64,000 nucleotides of DNA, taken from Pseudonocardia sp. EC080619-01 (GTDB lineage: Bacteria; Actinomycetota; Actinomycetes; Mycobacteriales; Pseudonocardiaceae). The notes below the pieces were generated by a model. That model was not told the origin of the DNA, did not search any database, and was given only the letters and a program-made list of their open reading frames with translations. Shown piece by piece: positions 1 through 10,320 of the stretch (within the stretch, counting starts at the first letter, position 1; every line of letters starts with the position of its first letter). The stretch lies in the NCBI RefSeq assembly GCF_001420995.1, contig NZ_CP012184.1:62001-126000 (forward strand), in the 5' to 3' direction. The position numbers and the translations under genes were made by a program.

Positions 1-1169
1 GTCAGTCGCGACGCCTCGGTGAGCAGCGCAGCGACCGTGCTCCAGGCACCGGCCCCGGCCTCCTCGCCGGCCCGGGTGTCGAGCTCGGCCGCCAGGCCGT
101 CGTCGCGGCCGGGGACGCTGCCGGCCAGCAGGGTCAGCCGCCGGGTCGGGTCGTCGACGAACTCGCCGGCCCGGCGGCGCAGCGCGGCGACGACGTCGGG
201 CCCGAGCAGGTCGAGCACGGCGGCGCGCACCATCGGGTCGGCCGGCGCCGCCGCCGGGCCCCACCGGCTCCCCGCCCGGGCGACGAGCCCGGCCCGCGCG
301 CTCTCCGCCAGCGCCGCGAGGACGGTGCCGGGGTCCCCGGTGACCGCCCCGATCTCGTCGGGCTCGGCGGGCCGGTCCAGGACGGCGACCACGTCGAGGA
401 GCGCCCGCGCGGGCCCGGACAGCGCGGCCCGGCGCTGCGCCACGGACGTGGCGACCTCCGGTGGGGCGGGCAGCCGGGCGTGCGGGTCGGACCAGGCGTG
501 CGGGGGCAGCTCCGCCAGCAGGGCGAGCACGTGGCGGGGGCGGCCCCCGGTGTGCCGGGCCAGCCGGTCGGCTCCGGCGACGTCGAGCGGGACGCCGTGG
601 GCGGTGGCGATCGCGCCGACCGCGGTCGCGTCCAGCGGGCGCAGCGCGATCTCGGTGGTGGCGACCCGCCGGAGGAGGTCGGCGACGCCGGGGCCCGCGT
701 CGGCCGGGCGTGCGGCCAGCACGACCGTCACGTCGAGCCCGGGGTGGTGCCCGGTCAGGGTGGACAGCACCTGCAGCGACCACGGGTCGGCCTCGTGCGC
801 GTCGTCGACGAGCAGCAGCGTCCGGGCCCCGGCACCGCACGCGCCGGCGACCGCCTCCGCCGCGGCGAACGCGTCCGTCCCCGGCACCGCGACGCCAGGC
901 ACGAGCTGGGCGAGGACGCCGCCGGCCCGGCCCGCCTCCCAGGACGCGCCGCGGGCCCGGTGGACCGGTCCGTCGTGCCCGTCGGCGACGGCACGGACGA
1001 GCGCCGACGTGCCGGCGCCCGCCGGGCCCGTGACCAGCGCGGCGCACGGGCCGGTCCCGGTGAGCAGGCCGCGCAGCCGCGCGATCTCGTCCGCCCGCCC
1101 GGCGAGGCCGGCGGCGTCACCGGGGCCGGCGGGGTCCGCACCGGCGCCGGGGTCACCCACGGCGCGCAC
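1..1169 (-). CDS. ATP-binding regulator of LuxR/MalT type, partial (3' end beyond window)
   Basis: An open frame reads leftwards from GTG at 1169 (alternative GTG at 1160) and runs off the window edge, so only the N-terminal ~390 residues are seen. It starts with an AAA/NB-ARC-like ATPase: Walker A GPAGAGTSAL about 50 residues in and Walker B TLLLVDDAHEADP about 110 residues in. Alanine/leucine/arginine-rich helical sequence follows, typical of the large ATP-binding LuxR (LAL) regulators. Those proteins end in a LuxR helix-turn-helix that would lie outside the window. It is 36 bp downstream of the ben operon on the same strand, so it could be co-transcribed and regulatory. The ATPase call is firm; the LAL family call is inference. 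Confidence 0.6.
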   Translation of the reverse strand, partial: MRAVGDPGAGADPAGPGDAAGLAGRADEIARLRGLLTGTGPCAALVTGPAGAGTSALVRAVADGHDGPVHRARGASWEAGRAGGVLAQLVPGVAVPGTDAFAAAEAVAGACGAGARTLLLVDDAHEADPWSLQVLSTLTGHHPGLDVTVVLAARPADAGPGVADLLRRVATTEIALRPLDATAVGAIATAHGVPLDVAGADRLARHTGGRPRHVLALLAELPPHAWSDPHARLPAPPEVATSVAQRRAALSGPARALLDVVAVLDRPAEPDEIGAVTGDPGTVLAALAESARAGLVARAGSRWGPAAAPADPMVRAAVLDLLGPDVVAALRRRAGEFVDDPTRRLTLLAGSVPGRDDGLAAELDTRAGEEAGAGAWSTVAALLTEASRL

Positions 1170-1205
1170 CGTACCCGGCACCGCCCGGTGGGCGGGCCGC
1201 TGCGC

Positions 1206-3917
1206 TCACCCCTGGTCGCCCCCGGCGACCGGGAGCACCGTCCCGGTGATGTAGGACGCCTCCGGCGAGGCCAGGAACGTGATGGCCGCGGCCTGCTCGT
1301 CGAGCGTGCCGTACCGCTTGAGCAGCGACGACTCGGTGGTCTGCTCGACGATCGTGGCGTACCAGTCCTGCTCCTGCGCGGACTGCGGCGCCGGTCCCCG
1401 GGGGATCCGCCGGGGCGGCGCGTCCGTCCCGCCGGGTGCGGTGGCGAGGACCCGGACGCCGTGCGGGGCCAGCTCCGTCGCGAGCGCGGAGGTGATCGCG
1501 TTGACCCCGCCCTTGGCCGCCGCGTACGGCACCCGGTTGAGCCCGCGGGTGGCGACCGAGGAGACGTTGACGATCGTGCCCGCGCCCTGTTCCACCATCT
1601 GCGGCGCGACCGCGCGGCAGCACCACAGGGTGGGCATGAGCGAGCGGTCGATCTCCGCGCGGATCTGTTCCGGCGGGTAGTGGTGGTAGGGCTTGGCCCA
1701 GATCGTCCCGCCGACGGTGTGGACGGCGACGTCGATCCGGCCGTACCGGCGCAGCGCGGCGGCGACGACGGCGTCGGCACCCTCCCACTGCTCGAGGTCG
1801 GCGGTCACCGCCTCGGCGCCGAGCTCGCCGGCGACCGTCGTGACCTGCTCGGACCGGTCGGCGAGGACGAGCGCCCCGCCCTCGGCGCCGATCCGCCGGG
1901 CGACGGCCTCCCCGATACCCTGCGCCGCCCCGGTGACCAGCACGACGAGGCCGTCGAACCGGCCCGGCGCGACGAACCGCGGCCGGCGGGCCCGGGCGGC
2001 GTCGTGCATGGCACGGCGCATGGTGGCCTGGGAGTTCCGGGCGTGCGCCGACACCAGCCGGCGCGCCTCCGCCCGGTCACCGGCCTCGATCGCGGAGACG
2101 ATGTCGAGGTGGTCCTGCGCGCAGTCCGGGTGGCACCAGACCGCCGACCGCAGCGTCTCCGCCATCGCCCCCTTCACACCCAGCGCCTGGTAGGCGCGGA
2201 GCAGGTGGTCGTTGCCGGTGCGGGTGAACAGGTAGTCGTGGAACGCGGCGTTGCTCTCGGTGTAGGCGTGCGCGTCGGTGAACCGCTGCGCCTCGCGGTC
2301 GACGTAGGGCACGGTCGCCTCGGCCAGCAGCCGGTACCCGGCGATCTCCCGGCCGGACAGCCTGCCGAGCACCAGCTCCAGGGCGCCGAGCTCGAGGGCC
2401 CGGCGGGCGTCGAAGATCGCGTCCGACGAGTGGATGTCCGGGTGTTCCTCGCCGATCTCGTAGCCGTCGCCCGCGACGGTGCCGGTCGGGGCCGGGTCCG
2501 GCGCCGGGACGGGGGCGGCGAGGGGGGCGAGGTCGTGCGGCGGGAGCACCGGCATCGACTGGATCCCGCGGGCGCCCTCGGGGGCGACGAGCAGGGCGGC
2601 GTCGTCGTCCAGCCCGTCCTGCGGGGTGGCGGTGGCAGCCAGGGGCGGGGTGTGCAGCGGCTCCGGCTCGCCGAACCGGGTCAGTGGCCGGCCGAGGACC
2701 GCGCGGCCGTCCCGCCCGTCGAGGGTCAGGAGGTCGTCGGCCGCCGAGGGAACCGGCTGCGGCGGGGCCGCGGCCTCGGTGCCGGGTGCGGTGCCGGACT
2801 CGGTGGCGGGTGAACGGTCCGTGGTCGTGGCGACCGCGTCGGCGGCGGGGTCCGGCCCGGTGACCGCCGCCCCTGCGGCCGGGGCCCCGTCCGGCACCGC
2901 GGCCAGCGCGAACTTCTCGTAGTAGAAGCCGGTCGGTGCCAGCTCCCGCTCGCGCAGGTCCCCGCGGACCGCCTCGACCATCGCGGGCGGACCGCACAGG
3001 TACACCGCGCCGCTGCCGTCGTGCAGGTGGTCGCGGCCGAACAGCGCGGTCACGTACCCCTGGTTCGGCGCCGACGTCGCGGGATCGGCGACGCAGTAGT
3101 CCCAGGTCAGACCGGTCTCCCCGGCCAGCTCGCGCACGGTCTCCAGCTCGACGACGTCGTCGTCGGTGGTCACCCCGTACACGAGGTGCACCGGGCGGGT
3201 GCTCCCCCGGTCGCGCAGCGTCCGCAGGATGGACAGGATCGGCGCCAGGCCGGTGCCCCCGGCGAGCAGGAGCAGCGGGGCGTCGGACTCGCGCAGGAAG
3301 AAGCTGCCGTGCGGCCCGGTGAAGGACACCGCGTCCCCGACGGCGGCGCGGTGCTCCAGCCAGTCCGACATCACCCCGCCCGGGGTGAGCTTCACCAGGA
3401 AGGTGAGCGCCTCGTCGTCCGGCCCGGAGGAGAACGAGTACGAGCGGTGGACGTCCGTGCCGGGCACGGCGATGTTGACGTACTGGCCGGGCAGGAACGC
3501 GAGCCTCGCCCGGTCGCGGACCTCGACGGTGAGCCGCACCGTCGTCGGCGAGAGCCGGTCGAGGGCGGTGATCCTGCCGTCGTGCGTGGCCGCGGCGGTC
3601 CTCGCGACCGCCGAGGTCGTCGGGATCTGCACGACCAGGTCGGAGCGTGGCCGCGCCTGGCAGGCCAGCAGGTAGCCCTCGTCGGCCTCGTCGCCGGACA
3701 GCGCGTCCTCGATGTAGGACCCGCGGTCGTACGCGCCGGACTCGCAGAACGCCTTGCAGGTCCCGCAGGCGCCGTCGGAGCAGTCGACCGGGATGTTGAT
3801 CCGGGACCGGTAGGACGCGTCGGCGACCGACTGGTCCTCCCGGCAGTTCACGAAGCGGGTCACACCGTCCTCGAAGGCCAGTGCCACCCGGTGCGTCCGG
3901 GTTTCCGTCGTGGTCAT
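1206..3917 (-). CDS. benCD: Benzoate dioxygenase reductase - FCD domain - dihydrodiol dehydrogenase fusion (BenC-FCD-BenD)
   Basis: A 903-residue protein joins two benzoate enzymes. Residues 1-100 are a plant-type [2Fe-2S] ferredoxin (Cys46, Cys51, Cys54, Cys86). Residues ~105-340 are a ferredoxin-NAD(P)H reductase with RSYSFSS flavin motif and GGTGLAP nucleotide motif: together BenC, which feeds electrons to BenAB. A Pro/Ala-rich linker (~345-485) follows. Residues ~495-640 match the FCD ligand-binding domain of GntR regulators (AFHDYLF, later conserved His), with no winged helix. Residues ~654-903 are an SDR (TGAAQGIG; catalytic YAAAK at ~798-802) matching BenD, which oxidises benzoate cis-diol to catechol. 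It starts 10 bp after benB. Family calls are firm; the role of the FCD insert is unknown. Confidence 0.9.
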   Translation of the reverse strand: MTTTETRTHRVALAFEDGVTRFVNCREDQSVADASYRSRINIPVDCSDGACGTCKAFCESGAYDRGSYIEDALSGDEADEGYLLACQARPRSDLVVQIPTTSAVARTAAATHDGRITALDRLSPTTVRLTVEVRDRARLAFLPGQYVNIAVPGTDVHRSYSFSSGPDDEALTFLVKLTPGGVMSDWLEHRAAVGDAVSFTGPHGSFFLRESDAPLLLLAGGTGLAPILSILRTLRDRGSTRPVHLVYGVTTDDDVVELETVRELAGETGLTWDYCVADPATSAPNQGYVTALFGRDHLHDGSGAVYLCGPPAMVEAVRGDLRERELAPTGFYYEKFALAAVPDGAPAAGAAVTGPDPAADAVATTTDRSPATESGTAPGTEAAAPPQPVPSAADDLLTLDGRDGRAVLGRPLTRFGEPEPLHTPPLAATATPQDGLDDDAALLVAPEGARGIQSMPVLPPHDLAPLAAPVPAPDPAPTGTVAGDGYEIGEEHPDIHSSDAIFDARRALELGALELVLGRLSGREIAGYRLLAEATVPYVDREAQRFTDAHAYTESNAAFHDYLFTRTGNDHLLRAYQALGVKGAMAETLRSAVWCHPDCAQDHLDIVSAIEAGDRAEARRLVSAHARNSQATMRRAMHDAARARRPRFVAPGRFDGLVVLVTGAAQGIGEAVARRIGAEGGALVLADRSEQVTTVAGELGAEAVTADLEQWEGADAVVAAALRRYGRIDVAVHTVGGTIWAKPYHHYPPEQIRAEIDRSLMPTLWCCRAVAPQMVEQGAGTIVNVSSVATRGLNRVPYAAAKGGVNAITSALATELAPHGVRVLATAPGGTDAPPRRIPRGPAPQSAQEQDWYATIVEQTTESSLLKRYGTLDEQAAAITFLASPEASYITGTVLPVAGGDQG

Positions 3918-3927
3918 GTCCTCCCCC

Positions 3928-4449
3928 TCAGAAGTGGTAGACGTCGACCACGTGGTGGATGTAGTCGTTCTTCAGCACCACGGTCTTGCGGCGGATGAGC
4001 GGGGTCTCCCCGGAGAAGTCGATCGTGTAGAACGACGTGCCGTAGTACGGGTCCACGGTCTTGTACCGGAAGTACATGGTGTGCCAGTTGAACCGGACGT
4101 CGACCAGGTCGCCGCGGCGCTCGATGACCTCGACGTTGGAGATGTTGTGGCTGGTCCGCGGTTCGGGCAGCGACGTGGCCGACGACCGCTCGGTGCGGAT
4201 CCGGAAGACCCGGTCCTCCAGGCCGCCCTTGTTGCCGTAGTAGATCAGCGAGATCTCGCGCTGCGGGTCCTCGGTGAGCCGGTCGGTGTCGTCCCAGGCG
4301 GGCATCCAGTAGACGACATCGTCGGCGTAGCACTCGAGCCACTTCTCGAACTCGCGGTCGTCGAGGTGGCGCGCCTCGCGGTAGAGGAACTGCTCGATCG
4401 CGTTCTGGGTGATGAGCGTGCTCGGACGCTCCGTGGTGGGGGTGGTCAT
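3928..4449 (-). CDS. benB: Benzoate 1,2-dioxygenase, small (beta) subunit
   Basis: 173 residues, the usual length of ring-hydroxylating dioxygenase beta subunits (SnoaL/NTF2-like fold). It contains family segments such as NAIEQFLYREA near the N-terminus, DVVYWMPAWDD around residue 45, and a C-terminus ending in VVDVYHF. The subunit has no metal centre and structurally supports the BenA hexamer in the conversion of benzoate to benzoate cis-1,2-dihydrodiol. It lies 34 bp after benA and 10 bp before the benC fusion, so the three form one transcription unit in the standard benA-B-C order. Confidence 0.93.
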   Translation of the reverse strand: MTTPTTERPSTLITQNAIEQFLYREARHLDDREFEKWLECYADDVVYWMPAWDDTDRLTEDPQREISLIYYGNKGGLEDRVFRIRTERSSATSLPEPRTSHNISNVEVIERRGDLVDVRFNWHTMYFRYKTVDPYYGTSFYTIDFSGETPLIRRKTVVLKNDYIHHVVDVYHF

Positions 4450-4483
4450 CTCTCGGGCTCCTTCGACCGGGTGCGGCGGGGGT

Positions 4484-5848
4484 TCAGCTCTGCGGCGACT
4501 CGGCGTCGATCGCGCGGCGCATCACGTCGCGCCAGTAGCCGTGCTGGACCGGGTAGAGGCCCTCGTCCTCGTTCTTGACCCCGGCCGAGATCACGCCGTC
4601 CATGTCCAGGGCCTTCGCGACGTCGTCGGGGCCGGTCAGCCAGTGCTGCGCGCCGCGCGACATGTCGTTCCACGGGGCCGCCGTCGCCTCGAAGGTCAGC
4701 TGGCAGGCCCGGAACTCCTCCAGGTCGTCCGGGGTGGCCATGCCGGAGGCGTTGAAGAAGTCCTCGTACTGGCGGATCCGGTGGGCACGGGCCGCGTCGC
4801 TCTCCCCCTTCGGCGCGATGCAGTGGATCGTCACCTCGGTCCTGTCCGGCGCGATCGGCCGGAAGTGCCGGATCTGGGTGGAGAACTGGTCCATCAGGTA
4901 GACGTTCGGGTAGAGGCACAGGTTCCGGGAGCCCTTGACCATGAACTCGCCCTTGGCGTCGCCGAACTCCTCCTTGAGCGCGTCGAGCGAGCTCCACAGC
5001 GGACGGTCCTCGGGGTTCGCCGCCCAGGTCCACAGGCAGAGGTGGCCGTTCGGGTAGGACCAGTAGCCGCCGCCGGACTTGCCCCACCCGCCGGCGTCGA
5101 GCGCCTTGGTGTCGTTCGCCGACTCGCCGGAGCCCCGCCGCGAGGTGGTGGCCGCGTAGTTCCAGTGCAGCGCGGAGACGTGGTAGCCGTCGGCGCCGTT
5201 CTCGGCCTGCACCTTCCAGTTGCCGTCGTAGGTGTAGGTCGACGAGCCGCGCAGCACCTCCAGCCCCTCCGGGGACTGGTCGACGAGCATGTCGATGACC
5301 TTCGTCGTGTCGCCGAGGTGCTCGTCCAGCGACAGCACGTCCGGGTTCAGCGACCCGAACAGGAAACCGCGGTACTCGTCGAACCGGGCGACCCGGGTGA
5401 GGTCGTGCGAGCCGTCCTTGCCGAAGCCCTCCGGGTAGCCGGCGCCGTCCGGGTCCTTGACCTTGAGCAGCGTGCCGTCGTTGCGGAAGGTCCAGCCGTG
5501 GAACGGGCAGGTGAGGGTCATCCGGTTGTCGGTCTTGCGGCGGCACAGCATCGATCCGCGGTGCGCGCAGGCGTTGATGAGGCAGTGCAGCTCGCCGTCG
5601 CGGTCCCGCGTGATCATCACCGGCTGCCTGCCGATGTAGGTCGTCACGTAGTCGCCGGGCTCCGGGAGCTGGCTGGTGTGGGCGAGGTAGACCCAGTTGC
5701 CCTCGAAGATGTGCTTCATCTCGAGCTCGAAGACGTCGGCGTCGGTGAAGATCCGCCGGTTGGCGCGGTAGACACCGGCCTCGGGGTCCTCGACGACGGC
5801 GTCGTCGAGCACGCGGCGGATGTGGGTGGAGTGGGCGACGGCGGTCAT
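4484..5848 (-). CDS. benA: Benzoate 1,2-dioxygenase, large (alpha) subunit
   Basis: 454 residues, normal for BenA. The N-terminal Rieske domain has the C-x-H ... C-x2-H signature (CAHRG and CPFHGW, near residues 100-125). The C-terminal catalytic domain carries the mononuclear-iron facial triad, including the [14 protein letters not shown] segment. It catalyses dioxygenation of benzoate with electrons from the BenC part of the downstream fusion. The ATG at 5848 was chosen because a strong AGGAGG (5852-5857 on the complement) precedes it at good spacing; the open frame continues upstream but without family similarity. First gene of the ben operon, divergent from the LysR gene at 6060. Confidence 0.95.
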   Translation of the reverse strand: MTAVAHSTHIRRVLDDAVVEDPEAGVYRANRRIFTDADVFELEMKHIFEGNWVYLAHTSQLPEPGDYVTTYIGRQPVMITRDRDGELHCLINACAHRGSMLCRRKTDNRMTLTCPFHGWTFRNDGTLLKVKDPDGAGYPEGFGKDGSHDLTRVARFDEYRGFLFGSLNPDVLSLDEHLGDTTKVIDMLVDQSPEGLEVLRGSSTYTYDGNWKVQAENGADGYHVSALHWNYAATTSRRGSGESANDTKALDAGGWGKSGGGYWSYPNGHLCLWTWAANPEDRPLWSSLDALKEEFGDAKGEFMVKGSRNLCLYPNVYLMDQFSTQIRHFRPIAPDRTEVTIHCIAPKGESDAARAHRIRQYEDFFNASGMATPDDLEEFRACQLTFEATAAPWNDMSRGAQHWLTGPDDVAKALDMDGVISAGVKNEDEGLYPVQHGYWRDVMRRAIDAESPQS

Positions 5849-6059
5849 CGACGTCCTCCTGGGTCGTGGTCCGGGAACGCCGCTCACTGTCGCGGCCGGC
5901 CGCCGTCCGGCGCCCCGGGCAGGTACCCAGTCCTGACCCAGGGTGGGTCGAGACATAGAGCGTCCTGATCGCGCGCTACTCGGTCTTTGTGGCTCTGACC
6001 GGAGCGGTTCTACGCTGCTCGACGTCTGGACGACCCGGATCGCAGGGAGGGGGCAGGAC

Positions 6060-6982
6060 ATGGATCTGCGACAGCTCCGCTACTTCGTCGCCGTCGCCGA
6101 GACCCGGCACTTCGGCCGGGCCGCGGAGCGGCTGCACATGGCGCAGTCGCCGCTGTCCCAGGCCATCCGGCAGCTGGAGAGCCAGGTCGGGGCGACGCTG
6201 TTCGAGCGCACCACGCGCCGGGTCGACCTGACCCCGGCCGGGGAGTCGCTGCTCTCCGACGCCTACCGGATCCTCGCCTCGGTCGACGACGCCCGCCGCC
6301 GCGTCGAGCGGGTCGCCGCGGGCGCCGACGCCGTCGTCACCGTCGGGGCGACAGACCTGGCCGCCTACCGGCTGCTGCCCCGGCTCGCCCGGGTCGTCTC
6401 CCGCCGGATGCCCGCCGTGACCCTGCGCTTCCGTGCCGGGCTGCTCACCAGCGCCCAGGAGGACGCGCTCGACGAGCGGCGCATCGACATCGGCGTGCTG
6501 CGGCCGCCGGTCGTGCGGCCCGAGCTGTCCACCCGCACGGTCGCCCGCGAACGCCTGGTCGCCGCCCTGCCCGCCGGGCACCGGCTGGCCGCCCGGACGT
6601 CGGTGTCGCTCACCGAGCTGCGCGGCGACGACTTCGTCGCCTACGGCGCCCCGGGCTCGGTCGTCGACTCCGTCGCGGTGCAGGGCTGCCTCGGCGCGGG
6701 CTTCCTCCCGCGCCGGCACGCCGAGGCCCGCGACACCCCGATCCTGCTCACCCACGTCGCCGCCGGCGAGGGCGTCGCGCTGCTGCCCGAGTCGGTGCGC
6801 GCGCTCGGCACCGAGGGCGTGACCTACACCGACCTCGAGGAGGAGCTGCGGGTGGACCTCGCGCTGGCCTGGCGCACCGAGGACCGTTCCCCCGCTCTCG
6901 TCCGGCTGCTCGACGTCCTCGCGGACCACGCCCGCGAGCTCGACCCGGCCACCGCACCCACCCCCCTGCTCGGAGGACTCCC

Positions 6983-6986
<4 letters not shown>
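6060..6986 (+). CDS. LysR-type regulator of benzoate/catechol genes
   Basis: 308 residues. The N-terminal winged helix-turn-helix is typical of LysR ([14 protein letters not shown], then [15 protein letters not shown] at ~25-40), followed by a periplasmic-binding-protein-like effector domain. It resembles the BenM/CatR group, which sense cis,cis-muconate or benzoate; the exact inducer cannot be read from the sequence. It is transcribed away from benA across a 211-bp gap, and its last codons overlap the catB start (GTGA), so regulator and cat genes are probably one transcript. That layout suggests it controls both ben and cat units. Confidence 0.88.
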
Positions 6987-8974
<1,988 letters not shown>

Positions 8975-8975
<1 letters not shown>

Positions 8976-9259
8976 TGGCGCGGTTCGCGGTCCGGATGGA
9001 GGTCGCCCTCCCGCAGGACATGGACCCCGCGGCCAAGGCCGATCTGCTGGCCCGGGAGAAGGCCTACTCGCAGGACTGGCAGCGCTCCGGTGAGTGGGTG
9101 AGCATCTGGCGCTGCGTCGGCGAGTACGCCAACCTGTCGATCTTCGACGTCAAGGACAACGAGCAGCTGCACGAGATCCTGTGGGGGCTGCCGCTGTTCC
9201 CGTACATGACGATGCAGGTCACGGCACTGGCCACGCACCCGTCGGACATCGACGCCTGA
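8975..9259 (+). CDS. catC: Muconolactone delta-isomerase
   Basis: 94 residues, the typical size of CatC, a decameric cofactor-free isomerase. It begins ARFAVRMEVALP and has the conserved REKAYSQDWQRSGEW helix and a C-terminal LWGLPLFPYM segment. It moves the double bond of muconolactone to give 3-oxoadipate enol-lactone. The next steps (catD/pcaD and thiolase steps) are not in this window. Last gene of the catB-A-C run; a strong hairpin follows at 9275. Confidence 0.93.
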
Positions 9260-9274
9260 GACCGCGGGAACCGG

Positions 9275-9308
9275 CCCGCGCCCGGGTCCTCGGAGGACCG
9301 GGCGCGGG
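9275..9308. terminator. Bidirectional hairpin terminator between catC and a small membrane protein gene
   Basis: Inverted repeat with arms 9275-9290 and 9294-9308 around a 3-nt loop; 15 paired bases with one bulged G. It sits 15 bp after the catC stop and directly abuts the stop of the convergent gene at 9309, so it can serve both. There is no clear T-tract, as is common in high-GC actinomycetes. Confidence 0.7.
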
Positions 9309-9572
9309 TCAGTTCTCGCAGATCAGCCCGAACAACGCCCCCGACGGGTCCTGCGCGCAGCTCGACGGTCCACCGGCCGGTGTCGCGGCCGACGAGCCGG
9401 CGCCGGGTTCGGCCGGGGCCATCGTCAGCAGCAGGGCGGCGACGGCGACCAGCAGCGCCGACAGCGCCGCGGCGAGACCGACCGCGCCGCCGAACGTCCC
9501 CTCGCCACCCCGTCCCGAAGCGCCTCGCACCGCGTCCCCGCCCACGTGGTCCCCTTCCCTCGCCGGACACAT
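9309..9572 (-). CDS. Small membrane protein, unknown function
   Basis: 87 residues from ATG at 9572. A hydrophilic Gly/Arg-rich N-terminus is followed by one strong hydrophobic segment (roughly residues 29-50, rich in Ala, Leu and Val). A ~35-residue tail then carries two cysteines (SSCAQD and GLICEN), probably outside the membrane. No family is recognised. Evidence for a real gene: its stop abuts the hairpin at 9308 and its start lies inside the palindromic operator shared with the divergent PadR gene. It could be the PadR target, analogous to small membrane proteins beside other PadR genes, but that is inference. Confidence 0.45.
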   Translation of the reverse strand: MCPAREGDHVGGDAVRGASGRGGEGTFGGAVGLAAALSALLVAVAALLLTMAPAEPGAGSSAATPAGGPSSCAQDPSGALFGLICEN

Positions 9573-9604
9573 ACTCCCATGGGGAGTACTCCCTTGGGGA
9601 GTAT
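9571..9604. promoter_or_regulatory. Tandem palindromic operator upstream of the PadR gene
   Basis: Two nearly identical 17-bp palindromes abut here and share a TA-containing edge: TACTCCCATGGGGAGTA and TACTCCCTTGGGGAGTA. They lie between the divergent small membrane protein and the PadR gene and end 14 bp before the PadR start. This is a natural site for autoregulation. The sequence differs from the ATGT-N8-ACAT sites described for some PadR proteins, so the pairing is inference. Confidence 0.6.
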
Positions 9605-9618
9605 GGGAGGGTCACCGG

Positions 9619-10248
9619 ATGTCCCGGGGCCAGACGCCGACGACGACGTCCTACGCGATGCTGGGGCTGCTGGCCGTCCGGCCGTGGAGCACCTACGAGC
9701 TGACCAACCAGATCCGGCGCAGCCTCGCCCGGTTCTGGCCCCGCGCCTCCAGCAAGCTCTACGAGGAACCCCGCAAGCTCGTCGCACTCGGCTACGCCAC
9801 CGCCGAGTCGCAGAACCAGGGCCGCCGCCGGCGCACCGTCTACACGATCACCGAGGACGGCCGCCGGGCGCTCGCCGCTTGGCTGACCGAGCCCGGATCG
9901 CCCCCCGCACTGGAGTCCGAGCAGCTCCTGCGGGTGTTCCTCGCCGACAACGGCACCAAGGCGGACCTGCTGCGCACCATCGAGGCGACCCGGCGGTGGG
10001 CCCGCGAGACCGCCGCGGTCGACGCCGCGATCGCCCGGTCCTACCTGGAGGGCGACGCGCCGTTCCCCGACCGCGCCGGGCTGAACACGCTGGTGGGGCG
10101 CTATCTCTCGGACATGTCGGCGGCCACCGAGCGGTGGGCCGACTGGGCGGGCGAGGTCGTCGCGTCCTGGCCGGACGACCTCTCCGACCTGCCGGTGGAG
10201 ACCGAGGCGCTGCGCGAGGTCGTCGCGCGCGACCCCCGCGACCGCTAG
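9619..10248 (+). CDS. PadR-family transcriptional regulator
   Basis: 209 residues. The N-terminal ~85 residues form a winged helix (YAMLGLLAVRPWSTYELTNQI, then YTITEDGRRAL at the wing). The C-terminal helical domain has the form found in the longer PadR/Vir-type proteins. ATG at 9619 has GGGAGG about 9 bp upstream. PadR proteins usually repress efflux pumps or phenolic-acid decarboxylation genes in response to small aromatics. The location between catechol genes and benzoylformate decarboxylase is compatible with an aromatic signal, but the ligand is unknown. Next gene starts 72 bp downstream on the same strand. Confidence 0.85.
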   Translation: MSRGQTPTTTSYAMLGLLAVRPWSTYELTNQIRRSLARFWPRASSKLYEEPRKLVALGYATAESQNQGRRRRTVYTITEDGRRALAAWLTEPGSPPALESEQLLRVFLADNGTKADLLRTIEATRRWARETAAVDAAIARSYLEGDAPFPDRAGLNTLVGRYLSDMSAATERWADWAGEVVASWPDDLSDLPVETEALREVVARDPRDR

Positions 10249-10320
10249 CCGCCGGGCATGGCGCCGGCCGGTACCGGATGCCTAGCGTGACCGGGGTCCA
10301 CGACACGAGAGGCGGCTGCG

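Noticed and set aside
480..2813. Long plus-strand open frame opposite the ben genes and the regulator
   Set aside because: Val/Gly/Arg-rich with no recognisable domain; the minus strand carries Walker motifs and the Ben fusion.
5849..6059. LysR box (T-N11-A / ATAC-N7-GTAT type) between benA and the LysR gene
   Set aside because: Several weak candidates but none convincing enough to place.
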